From the NCBI RefSeq assembly GCF_036345155.1, contig NZ_CP107772.1, positions 4,278,001 through 4,342,000 of the forward strand: DNA of 64,000 nt, given 5' to 3'. The translations under genes and the position numbers were made by a program. Below are positions 25,442 through 32,861 of the stretch, piece after piece. Within the stretch, counting starts at the first letter, position 1. Each line of letters starts with the position of its first letter. The notes beneath the pieces are model-generated. The model made no database searches. It saw only the letters and a program-made list of their open reading frames with translations, and was not told the DNA's origin. This DNA comes from Streptomyces sp. NBC_00582 (GTDB lineage Bacteria; Actinomycetota; Actinomycetes; Streptomycetales; Streptomycetaceae).

Positions 25442-26494
25442 TCAGGAGGTCTTGACGGTGATGGTGCCGTTCTTGATGCCCTCTTCGGCCTTCTTGACCG
25501 CGTCCTGGATGGCGGTGTTGTCGGCGAAGGCCGGGTTGGAGTCCGCCAGGCTCACGCCGCCGTTGTCCAGGCTGCCGCGGACGACGCCCGTCTCCGGCTT
25601 GCCGTCCTCGACCGACTTGGCCAGCGTGTAGACCGCGCCCTGGACGTTCTTCATGGCGGAGGTCAGGATCGAGTCCTTGTACGCCTTGAGCGCGTCCTGC
25701 TTGTACTGGTCGGAGTCGACGCCGATCGCCCACACCTTGTTGGCGTTGGCGGCCTTGATGACGCCCTGGCCGGACAGACCGGCGGCGGCGTAGACGACGT
25801 CCGCACCGGCGTCGATCTGGCCCTCGGCGGCGCTCTCGCCCTTGTCCGGGGAGGAGAAGCCACCCTCGGCGGCGGTCTCGGTCAGGTACTGCGACTTGAC
25901 CGTGACACCCTTCTTGGTGTCCTCGACGCCCTGCTTGAAGCCGGCCTCGAACTTGTGGATCAGCGGCACGTCCACACCGCCGATGAAGCCCACGACGTTC
26001 GACTTGGTGGCCTTGGCGGCGGCGACACCGGCGAGGTAGGAGGCCTGCTCCTCGTGGAAGACCAGGTCGGCGACGTTGTCGGCCTTGATGGTCTCGTCGT
26101 CGACGATGCCGAAGGTGGTCTTCGGGTACTTGGCCGCGACCTCCTTGACGGCGGGCGCGTAGGCGAAGCCGACGCCGATGACCGGGTTGTAGCCGGCCTT
26201 GGCCAGGCTCTCCAGGCGCTGCACCTTGTCCGCGTCGGACTCGTTGTCCTGCGGCTCGACCGCGGTGGACTTGTAGCCGAACTCCTTGTCGGCCTGCTCC
26301 AGGCCGGCGGTGGCGGCGTCGTTGAAGGACTGGTCGCCCTTGCCGCCGACGTCGTACGCGAGGGCGAGACCCAGGTTGTTCTTGCTGCTCTCGGACGAGG
26401 AGGACGACGTGGACGAGCTTCCACAGGCGGAAACGGTCACTGCGAGAGCTGCGGTGGCAACACCCGCAACCGCGATTCGGGACACCCGGCGCAT
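25442..26494 (-). CDS. BMP-family nucleoside-binding lipoprotein (1)
   Basis: A 350-residue substrate-binding lipoprotein starting at ATG 26494, with AAAGGAG nine bases upstream. Signal peptide and lipobox are AVTVSAC (Cys about residue 24), then a Ser-rich linker. The BMP/PnrA domain is marked by YDVGGKGDQSFNDAATAGL, YNPVIGVGFAYAPAVKEVA, VFHEEQASYLAG, GFIGGVDVPLIHKFEAG and WAIGVDSDQY. The known role of PnrA/BmpA proteins is to capture purine and pyrimidine nucleosides for the ABC importer encoded next door. Confidence 0.95.
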   Translation of the reverse strand: MRRVSRIAVAGVATAALAVTVSACGSSSTSSSSSESSKNNLGLALAYDVGGKGDQSFNDAATAGLEQADKEFGYKSTAVEPQDNESDADKVQRLESLAKAGYNPVIGVGFAYAPAVKEVAAKYPKTTFGIVDDETIKADNVADLVFHEEQASYLAGVAAAKATKSNVVGFIGGVDVPLIHKFEAGFKQGVEDTKKGVTVKSQYLTETAAEGGFSSPDKGESAAEGQIDAGADVVYAAAGLSGQGVIKAANANKVWAIGVDSDQYKQDALKAYKDSILTSAMKNVQGAVYTLAKSVEDGKPETGVVRGSLDNGGVSLADSNPAFADNTAIQDAVKKAEEGIKNGTITVKTS

Positions 26495-26549
26495 GGAACG
26501 AGACTCCTTTGTGCAAGCGCCCAAACCAGGCGCTGGTTCCGCCGCAGCG

Positions 26550-26561
26550 TAACGCGCGTAG
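26550..26561. promoter_or_regulatory. Candidate nucleoside-regulon operator upstream of BMP gene 1
   Basis: TAACGCGCGTAG on the plus strand, the one-sided variant of the palindrome. It lies downstream of the promoter and 28 bp from its -10 region, suggesting a roadblock mode. Confidence 0.72.
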
Positions 26562-26593
26562 ACCGGGAGGAAAAACCCTTCTGTCCGCTCCGT

Positions 26594-26622
26594 TATCGAG
26601 CTGTGGCCACAGTTGTAGTCAA
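26594..26622 (-). promoter_or_regulatory. Promoter of BMP gene 1
   Basis: -35 TTGACT, 17-bp spacer and -10 TCGATA, read on the minus strand. The same TCGATAACGG element occurs in the BMP gene 2 promoter with identical 28-bp spacing to the operator. Confidence 0.65.
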
Positions 26623-26702
26623 GGTTACGTACAGCCGAACGCCCCCTGCGGGACGCAAGGGGCGCTTGGGCTGCAAGGACGCCCCGAAGGGCGTAAGAGA
26701 CG

Positions 26703-26731
26703 GGCGGGGCCGGTGTTACGGCGGCCCCGCC
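26703..26731. terminator. Hairpin terminator after BMP gene 2
   Basis: GGCGGGGCCG pairs with CGGCCCCGCC around a 9-nt loop, six bases after the stop codon of the second BMP gene. Confidence 0.75.
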
Positions 26732-26737
26732 GCGGCG

Positions 26738-27817
26738 TTACTTGGTGTTGACCGTGACCTTGCCGTCGATGATGTCCTGCTTGGCCTTGTCCACGGCGGC
26801 CACGACGTCCGTCATCGCCTTGTACTTGGGGTTGGAGTCGGCGAACCCGACCCCGTCGTTGGAGAGGCTGCCGCGGACCACACCCGACAGCGGCTTGCCG
26901 TCGTAGACCGACTTCACGAGGTCGTAGACCGCGCCACCGACGTTCTTCAGCGCCGAGCCGAGGATGTAGTCCTTGTACGCCGCGAGCGCGCTCTGGCTGT
27001 ACTGGTCGGAGTCGACGCCGATCGCCCACACCTTCTTGGCGGCGGCCTCGGTGATCACGCCCTGACCGGAGAGACCGGCCGCGTGGTAGATCACGTCGGC
27101 GCCGGCCTCGATCTGGCCGGCCGCGGCGTCCTTGCCCTTGTCGGGGCTGGAGAAGCCGCCCTCCTGGGGCGTCTCGGTGAGGTACTGCGACTCGATCTTG
27201 ATGCTCGGGTCGACCGACTTGGCGCCCTGGACGTACCCGGCCTCGAACTTGTGGATCAGCGGGATGTCCACGCCGCCGATGAAGCCGATGTGCGCCTTCT
27301 TGGAGGCCTTGGCGGCGGCGACGCCGGCCAGGTAGGAGGCCTGCTCCTCGTGGAAGACCATGTCGGCGACGTTCTTCGCCTGGACGGTCTCGTCGTCGAT
27401 GATCCCGAAGGTGGTGTTCGGGAACTTGGCGGCGACCTCCTTGACGGCCGGCCCGTAGACGAAGCCGACGCCGATCACCGGGTTGTAGCCGGCCTGGGCG
27501 AGCTGGGTCAGCCGCTGGATCTTGTCGGCGTCGGTCTCGTTGTCCTGCGGCTCGACGTCCCGGCCGCTGATGCCGAACTCCTTCTCGGCCTTCTGCAGAC
27601 CGGCGTAGGCGGCGTCGTTGAAGGACTGGTCGCCCTTGCCGCCGATGTCGTACGCCAGACCGATGCCCTCGCCCGAGTACTTCCCGGACGACGAGGACGC
27701 CGAGTCGCTCGCCTTGGAACCGGTGCTGGACTCACCGCAGCCGGTGGCCGCGAGCGCGATGACCGCGACGGCCACCGCTGCCTGGGAGAATCTGCTCCTC
27801 CGAGATATCAGACGCAC
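26738..27817 (-). CDS. BMP-family nucleoside-binding lipoprotein (2)
   Basis: A 359-residue paralogue of the preceding lipoprotein. GTG 27817 is chosen because GAAGGGG lies eight bases upstream. GTG 27826 is three codons earlier but touches the SD. Lipobox is AATGC (about residue 27). It has the same conserved BMP segments (YDIGGKGDQSFNDAAYAGL, GFIGGVDIPLIHKFEAG, WAIGVDSDQY), differing mainly in the linker and ligand-site surroundings. Two BMP proteins with separate copies of the operator and terminators suggest different nucleoside preferences for one transporter. Confidence 0.94.
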   Translation of the reverse strand: MRLISRRSRFSQAAVAVAVIALAATGCGESSTGSKASDSASSSSGKYSGEGIGLAYDIGGKGDQSFNDAAYAGLQKAEKEFGISGRDVEPQDNETDADKIQRLTQLAQAGYNPVIGVGFVYGPAVKEVAAKFPNTTFGIIDDETVQAKNVADMVFHEEQASYLAGVAAAKASKKAHIGFIGGVDIPLIHKFEAGYVQGAKSVDPSIKIESQYLTETPQEGGFSSPDKGKDAAAGQIEAGADVIYHAAGLSGQGVITEAAAKKVWAIGVDSDQYSQSALAAYKDYILGSALKNVGGAVYDLVKSVYDGKPLSGVVRGSLSNDGVGFADSNPKYKAMTDVVAAVDKAKQDIIDGKVTVNTK

Positions 27818-27931
27818 AGCAAGCACCCCTTCGAAATCCCCACGGCGCCGTGACCGGCCCGCTTTCCCCTTGGTGGCGCCGTTCCGGGGGGCTCCCCAAC
27901 AAGCCGTACCGGGTGGCGATTTCGGCGACAG

Positions 27932-27943
27932 TAACGCGCGTAG
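27932..27943. promoter_or_regulatory. Candidate nucleoside-regulon operator upstream of BMP gene 2
   Basis: TAACGCGCGTAG, identical to the site before BMP gene 1, at 115 bp from the start codon and 28 bp downstream of the -10 region. Confidence 0.72.
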
Positions 27944-27975
27944 AAGGGGAGGGGAACGGGGTTGCTCGCTCCCGT

Positions 27976-28004
27976 TATCGATTCGTGCCGACCTTGGGTT
28001 GCAA
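27976..28004 (-). promoter_or_regulatory. Promoter of BMP gene 2
   Basis: -35 TTGCAA, 17-bp spacer and -10 TCGATA (minus strand), followed by ACGGGAGCG as in the BMP gene 1 promoter. Confidence 0.65.
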
Positions 28005-28095
28005 GCGCGTCCTCGGGGTTACGGACGGGTGACACAAGGGGACGAAGAGGAACCTTCCGGTCACCCCTTCGCCCCCTGGCACTCCCGTACCGCGG

Positions 28096-29337
28096 TCAGG
28101 CGTCCCGCGTCGCCGCGTCCAGCAGCGCGGCGGCCGTGAACAACTCCACGCCGACAGTGATCGCGGACTCGTCGGCGTCGAAATCGCCCTGGTGCAGATC
28201 GCGGACCGTGCGCTCACCCGGGGGACGGACGCCGAGCCGGGCCATCGCGCCCGGCACCCGCTCCAGGTACCAGGAGAAGTCCTCGCCGCCGAGGCTCTGC
28301 TCGGTGCCCTCCACGGAGCCCTCGCCACGCCGGGCGATCATCGCCTGGTGCAGCAGGGCGGCGACCTCGCCGTCGTTGACGACGGGCGGGACGCCGCGGA
28401 CGTAGTTGATCTCGGACTTGGCGCGGTGCAGGTTGGCGACCTCGTCGATCGCCGCCACGACGATGTCCGGGGCCTGCCGCCAGGCCTCGATGTCCAGGCA
28501 GCGCACGGTGCCGGAGAGCTCGGCGTGCTGCGGGATCACGTTCGGGGCGTGGCCGCTCTCGATCCGGCCCCAGGTGACCGCGAGACCGGCCCGGGTGTCG
28601 ACCCGGCGCGCGACGAGCGCGGGCACGTCGGTGACGACACGGGCGGCCGCGGTGACGAGGTCGGTGGTCAGATGCGGGCGGGCGGTGTGGCCGCCGGGGC
28701 CGTCCAGGGTGATCTCCAGACGGTCGCAGGCGGAGGTGATGGCGCCCTCGCGCAGCCCGATGACGCCCGCGTCGACGCGCGGGTCGCAGTGCACGGCGAT
28801 GATCCGGCCGACACCGTCCAGCGCGCCGCACTCGATGGCGTCGGCGGCGCCGCCGGGCAGCACCTCCTCGGCGGGCTGGAAGATCAGCCGCACGGGGCGC
28901 GGGAGGCGGCCCTGCTTGTGCAGCTCGGCGAGCACGAGACCGGCGCCGAGGACGACGGTGGTGTGCACGTCGTGGCCGCAGGCGTGGGCGCGGTCGGGGA
29001 CCGTGGAGCGGTACGCGCACTCGGTCTTGGTGTCCGGGATGGGCAGGGCGTCGATGTCGGCGCGCATCGCGAAGATGGGCGCGCCGGTGATTTGCTCGCC
29101 CTCCTCGATGCCGATGTCACAGATGAGGCCCGTCCCCACGGCGAGGACACGCGGCTTCAGGCCGGCCTTCTCCAGGCGCGCCTTGATCGCGGCGGTCGTA
29201 CGGAACTCCTGGTTGCCGAGCTCGGGGTGCATGTGCATGTCGCGCCGGAAGGCGACGAGCTCCGCACGCAGGGCTTCGGGCAGCGTGCCGGGGAGGGCGG
29301 CGCGCTTCGCAGGATCGGCCTCGGACTCTCGGGACAT
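28096..29337 (-). CDS. M20-family amidohydrolase
   Basis: A 413-residue metallo-amidohydrolase (N-acyl amino acid hydrolase, HipO/AmaA type) starting at ATG 29337 with GAGGG nearby. Metal ligands lie in MRADIDALPI, AHACGHDVHTT, FQPAEEVLPGGA (Glu-Glu) and LGGEDFSWYL near the C-terminus. The dimerisation domain contains GGHTARPHLTTD. Typical substrates are N-acyl amino acids or indole conjugates. The neighbouring nucleoside genes do not point to a specific one. It lacks the regional operator and begins its own transcript. Confidence 0.9.
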   Translation of the reverse strand: MSRESEADPAKRAALPGTLPEALRAELVAFRRDMHMHPELGNQEFRTTAAIKARLEKAGLKPRVLAVGTGLICDIGIEEGEQITGAPIFAMRADIDALPIPDTKTECAYRSTVPDRAHACGHDVHTTVVLGAGLVLAELHKQGRLPRPVRLIFQPAEEVLPGGAADAIECGALDGVGRIIAVHCDPRVDAGVIGLREGAITSACDRLEITLDGPGGHTARPHLTTDLVTAAARVVTDVPALVARRVDTRAGLAVTWGRIESGHAPNVIPQHAELSGTVRCLDIEAWRQAPDIVVAAIDEVANLHRAKSEINYVRGVPPVVNDGEVAALLHQAMIARRGEGSVEGTEQSLGGEDFSWYLERVPGAMARLGVRPPGERTVRDLHQGDFDADESAITVGVELFTAAALLDAATRDA

Positions 29338-29611
29338 CAGTTGCTTCACCCTCTGAAGGGTAGGACGCCGAGGCGGTCAACTGACCCGATCAACAAAATT
29401 TCAACCTGTTGGAGGAAGAAAAGTTGGCCGCGTGGCGCATGGTTGCCGTAGAGGGTGGGTAAACTCGCCGAATTTTCATCTGGCGCCGTTCCCTCTTCCT
29501 TTCCTCACCCATACCACGAGGGGCGGGTGGGGCGCCTGCTGTGTCCACGTTCCGGAACCGTTCATCGGACGTTCGTACGAGCCGTCGCACGCGCCGGTAG
29601 TGTGCGCGCCC

Positions 29612-30274
29612 ATGACCGACCTGGACGTCGACTTCCTGCACGCGGCCCGTACCTCGTACGACGCCATGGCCGAGGCCTACACCGAGGAGTTCCCGGACGG
29701 GCTGGGGCACCGGCACCTGGACAGAGCGCTGCTGTCGGGCTTCGCGGACCTGGTCAAGGAGCGTGGGGGCGGGGAGCCGGTCGCGGACGTCGGGAGCGGG
29801 CCGGGGTATGTGACCCGGAGGCTGGACGCGCTGGGGCTTTCGGTGTTCGGGGTGGACGTCTCGCCGCGCATGGTGGCGCTGGCCTCGCGGGCGCATCCGC
29901 ATCTGCGGTTCCACGTGGGCTCGATGACGGGGCTGGACCTGCCGGACCGGTCACTCGCGGGGCTGATCGCGCTGTACTCCGTGATCCATGTGCCGGACGG
30001 GGAGCTTCCCTCCGTGCTGCGGGAGTTCCGCCGGGTCCTGGTCCCCGGCGGGCATCTGCTCCTCGCCTTCCAGACGGGGCAGGGTGAGGAACTCCACGTC
30101 ACGGAACGCTTCGGTCACGAGGTCTCGCTGCGGTACTGGTTCCGGGATCCGGAGGTGGTGGCGGGGCTGCTGGGCGAGACGGGCTTCGAGGTCCTGGCAC
30201 GAGTGGTCCTGTCCCCGGAGGAGGGCCGCAAGTATCCCCGGGCGTACCTCCTGGCCCAGGTCCCCGCCGTCTAG
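29612..30274 (+). CDS. Class I SAM-dependent methyltransferase
   Basis: A 220-residue methyltransferase of the Methyltransf_11/25 type starting at ATG 29612. SAM-binding motif I is VADVGSGPGYVTRRL (residues about 53-67). The acidic end of beta-2 is in VFGVDVSPRMV, and motif IV lies in LIALYSVIHVPDGEL. The final strands contain LVPGGHLLLAFQTG. The substrate is unknown; small-molecule methylation is the family norm. It is divergent from the M20 gene. Confidence 0.88.
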   Translation: MTDLDVDFLHAARTSYDAMAEAYTEEFPDGLGHRHLDRALLSGFADLVKERGGGEPVADVGSGPGYVTRRLDALGLSVFGVDVSPRMVALASRAHPHLRFHVGSMTGLDLPDRSLAGLIALYSVIHVPDGELPSVLREFRRVLVPGGHLLLAFQTGQGEELHVTERFGHEVSLRYWFRDPEVVAGLLGETGFEVLARVVLSPEEGRKYPRAYLLAQVPAV

Positions 30275-30381
30275 CGGCCCGGGGGTGGGTGCCGCTCCCC
30301 CGCGCTCGCGGGGCGCCGCCGCGCCCACCCGTGCCGCCTGGGGGCACCTCCCAGGCCTTGCCCGCAGCTGCGCAAGCTGAA
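30275..30381. other. Spacer before the 73-bp array
   Basis: Proline/alanine-like GC-rich sequence without coding evidence on either strand. Together with the array it fills 514 bp between the convergent methyltransferase and glycosyltransferase genes. Confidence 0.5.
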
Positions 30382-30788
30382 GGGGCGCGGGGAACTGCGC
30401 GACCCGCCCCCACCGGCCCGCAAACGCACGGCGACCCGCAACCCCAGGCAGTCAGGGGCGCGGGGAACTGCGCGACCCGCCCCCACCGGCCCGCAGACAC
30501 ACGGCGACCCGCAACCCCAGGCAGTCAGGGGCGCGGGGAACTGCGCGACCCGCCCCCACCGGCCCGCAGACGCACGACGACCCGCAACCCCAGGCAGTCA
30601 GGGGCGCGGGGAACTGCGCGACCCGCCCCCACCGGCCCGCAAACGCACGACGACCCGCAACCCCAGGCAGTCAGGGGCGCGGGGAACTGCGCGACCCGCC
30701 CCCACCGGCCCGCAAACGCACGACGACCCGCAACCCCAGGCAGTCAGGGGCGCGGGGAACTGCGCGACCCGCCCCCACCGGCCCGCGG
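30382..30788. repeat. 73-bp tandem repeat array (six starts)
   Basis: Units begin at 30382, 30455, 30528, 30601, 30674 and 30747, exactly 73 bp apart. Each starts with GGGGCGCGGGGAACTGCGCG and contains ACCCGCCCCCACCGGCCCGC and CAACCCCAGGCAGTCA. Variation is confined to a few bases (AAACGCACGG, AGACACACGG, AGACGCACGA). The last, shorter unit ends at the stop codon of the convergent glycosyltransferase gene. Confidence 0.95.
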
Positions 30789-31862
30789 CTACGGCATCAC
30801 CGTCGCCAGCCGATGCACATCCCGCGCCGTCCCCGTCACCCCCGACAAGAAGCCCTGCGCCCGCGGTGACGCGTGTTCCGTCAGCCACGTGGGGTCGATG
30901 TCGCAGACCGCCACGCGGACGTCCGTGCCGGAGAGCGCCAGCGGGAGGGTGTGGACGACGGTCGAGGGAAAGCTGAGGACCGTTCGGCCGATCGGGCCGC
31001 GGCGGGCGATCAGTTCCAGCGGGAGGTCGGGCCGCACCACCTCCAGGCCCGTCTCCACGGCCAGCCGGTGGAGTTTGTCGGCGCTCTCACGGCGGTGGGC
31101 GAAGTAGCGCGCCGCACCATGGGCGCGAGCGAGCGCCTGGACGGCCTCCAGATAGCGGTCCGCGTCCACCACGCCAGTCTCCACCAGGGACGTCCCCACC
31201 ATGTCCGCGCCCTTCGTGACGCGCGGTGGACCGAAGCGGGCGCGGGTCCAGGTGAAGGTGTTCGCGGTGACCGTGACGCCCTCGGGGACGTCCTGGACCG
31301 GCATCGCGGAGAAGACCTCGACCCGGGTGTCGGCCGAAGGGGTGAGACGCCGGCGGGCCGAGGACGACACCGGCGCGAAGACCAGGTCGCGGGGGCCGGG
31401 CCGGCCGCCCTTGCGGTGCCAGCGCACGAGGCGTTCGCCCCGGGCGAGCTGCCCCACGAACTCCATGGTCGCGGTGCCGTCGTCGACGACGACGAGCTCG
31501 GTGGCCCTGGTGATGGAGAGCAGCAGCTGGACGTACCGGGAGAACGGATCGCCCATGACGACCCGGTGGGCGCGGCGCAGCAGCGGGGTCAGTCCGCCGA
31601 TCGTGCGGAAGGGGGCCGTGGTGCCGCCGCGGGCCTCCTCCCAGCGGACCGCGTGGCCCTCGTCGCGGGCCAGCTCGGCCATGCGCCGCAACTGGCCGCG
31701 GGTCATCGGGTCGGTCGGGGACAGGACGACGAGGGTGAGCTCCGCGCCGGGAAACTCCCGGCCGTGCGCCCATTCGAGCACGTTCAGGAGCTGCACCGGG
31801 CTCTCGACGAACGCGAGCGTGTGGGGGGTGGTGCCGGTGTGCGTGCCGGCGCGGGGGCTCAT
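30789..31862 (-). CDS. Polysialyltransferase/GT52-like glycosyltransferase
   Basis: A 357-residue cytoplasmic protein. TLAFVESPVQLLNVLEWAH is the N-terminal strand-helix common to CMP-sialic-acid-dependent sialyltransferases of the GT52/GT38 type. VVVDDGTATMEF matches their acidic DDG motif. The C-terminal FPSTVVHTLPLAL resembles the Ser/Thr motif near the donor phosphate. With NeuB and NeuA-type genes immediately downstream on the same strand, it probably transfers the activated acidic sugar made by them. The acceptor is unknown. The stop codon abuts the 73-bp repeat array. Confidence 0.75.
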   Translation of the reverse strand: MSPRAGTHTGTTPHTLAFVESPVQLLNVLEWAHGREFPGAELTLVVLSPTDPMTRGQLRRMAELARDEGHAVRWEEARGGTTAPFRTIGGLTPLLRRAHRVVMGDPFSRYVQLLLSITRATELVVVDDGTATMEFVGQLARGERLVRWHRKGGRPGPRDLVFAPVSSSARRRLTPSADTRVEVFSAMPVQDVPEGVTVTANTFTWTRARFGPPRVTKGADMVGTSLVETGVVDADRYLEAVQALARAHGAARYFAHRRESADKLHRLAVETGLEVVRPDLPLELIARRGPIGRTVLSFPSTVVHTLPLALSGTDVRVAVCDIDPTWLTEHASPRAQGFLSGVTGTARDVHRLATVMP

Positions 31863-31909
31863 CCTCGTACGACCGTCCCGTAGTGGTGGGTGTCTGGGAC
31901 CGCGGTGGC

Positions 31910-32848
31910 TCAGACCGCGACCGGCTCGCCCGCCGCCGCGGCGATCTCCGCCTCCGCGACGACACCGCTGACGCGGCGCAGCTTCTTCATGGGGCCGAGC
32001 TCGGAGTCGTAGACCTTCTTGACGCCGTCGCCGAGGGAGGCCTCGATGGTGCGGATGTCACGGACGAGGCGGGTCAGGCCCTGCGGCTCGACGGAGGCGG
32101 CCTGGTCGGAGCCCCACATCGCGCGGTCGAGGGTGATGTGGCGCTCGACGAAGACGGCGCCGAGGGCGACGGCGGCCAGCGTGGTCTGCAGGCCGGTCTC
32201 GTGGCCCGAGTAGCCGATCGGGACGTTCGGGTACTCCTTCTCCAGTGTGTTGATCACGCGGAGGTTGAGCTCCTCGGCCTTGGCCGGGTAGGTCGAGGTG
32301 GCGTGGCACATGACGATGTTGTCGCTGCCGAGCACCTCGACGGCGTGCCGGATCTGCTTCGGGGTCGACATGCCGGTGGAGAGGATGACCGCGCGGCCGG
32401 TGGCGCGCAGGGCGCGCAGCAGCTCGTCGTCGGTGAGGGAGGCGGAGGCCACCTTGTGGGCGGGGACGTCGAACTTCTCCAGGAAGGCGACGGCCTCGGT
32501 GTCCCACGGGGAGGCGAACCAGTCGATCCCCTTCTGCTTGCAGTACTCGTCGATCTGGCGGTACTCGTCCTCGCCGAACTCCACGCGGTGGCGGTAGTCG
32601 ATGTACGTCATCCGGCCCCAGGGGGTGTCGCGCTCGATGTCCCACTGGTCGCGCGGGGTGCAGATCTCCGGGGTGCGCTTCTGGAACTTGACGGCGTCGC
32701 AGCCGGCCTCGGCGGCCACGTCGATCAGCTTGAACGCGTTCTCGAGGTCGCCGTTGTGGTTGATGCCGATCTCGCCGCAGATGTAGACGGGGCGGCCGGG
32801 GCCGACCTCGCGGGAACCGAACGTGCGCGTACGGGAGTTGGTGCTCAT
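31910..32848 (-). CDS. neuB: N-acylneuraminate/Kdn (9-phosphate) synthase, NeuB family, without SAF domain
   Basis: A 312-residue TIM-barrel enzyme that condenses phosphoenolpyruvate with a mannose-type sugar. Key motifs are ICGEIGINHNGD, AVKFQKRTPE, ASPWDTEAVAFLEKF, LSTGMSTPKQI, MCHATSTYPA, GYSGHETGL and FVERHITLDRAMWGSD. It ends soon after the region preceding the C-terminal SAF (antifreeze-like) domain, which known NeuB enzymes (about 350 residues) use to contact the substrate of the partner subunit. Its absence fits an unacetylated (Kdn-type) substrate or a different assembly. It starts 13 bp after the upstream NeuA-HAD gene. Confidence 0.88.
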   Translation of the reverse strand: MSTNSRTRTFGSREVGPGRPVYICGEIGINHNGDLENAFKLIDVAAEAGCDAVKFQKRTPEICTPRDQWDIERDTPWGRMTYIDYRHRVEFGEDEYRQIDEYCKQKGIDWFASPWDTEAVAFLEKFDVPAHKVASASLTDDELLRALRATGRAVILSTGMSTPKQIRHAVEVLGSDNIVMCHATSTYPAKAEELNLRVINTLEKEYPNVPIGYSGHETGLQTTLAAVALGAVFVERHITLDRAMWGSDQAASVEPQGLTRLVRDIRTIEASLGDGVKKVYDSELGPMKKLRRVSGVVAEAEIAAAAGEPVAV

Positions 32849-32861
32849 GGCGGAACGTTCC

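Noticed and set aside
30382..30788. CRISPR array
   Set aside because: Although regularly spaced, the whole 73-bp unit is repeated including the would-be spacers, and no cas genes are present.
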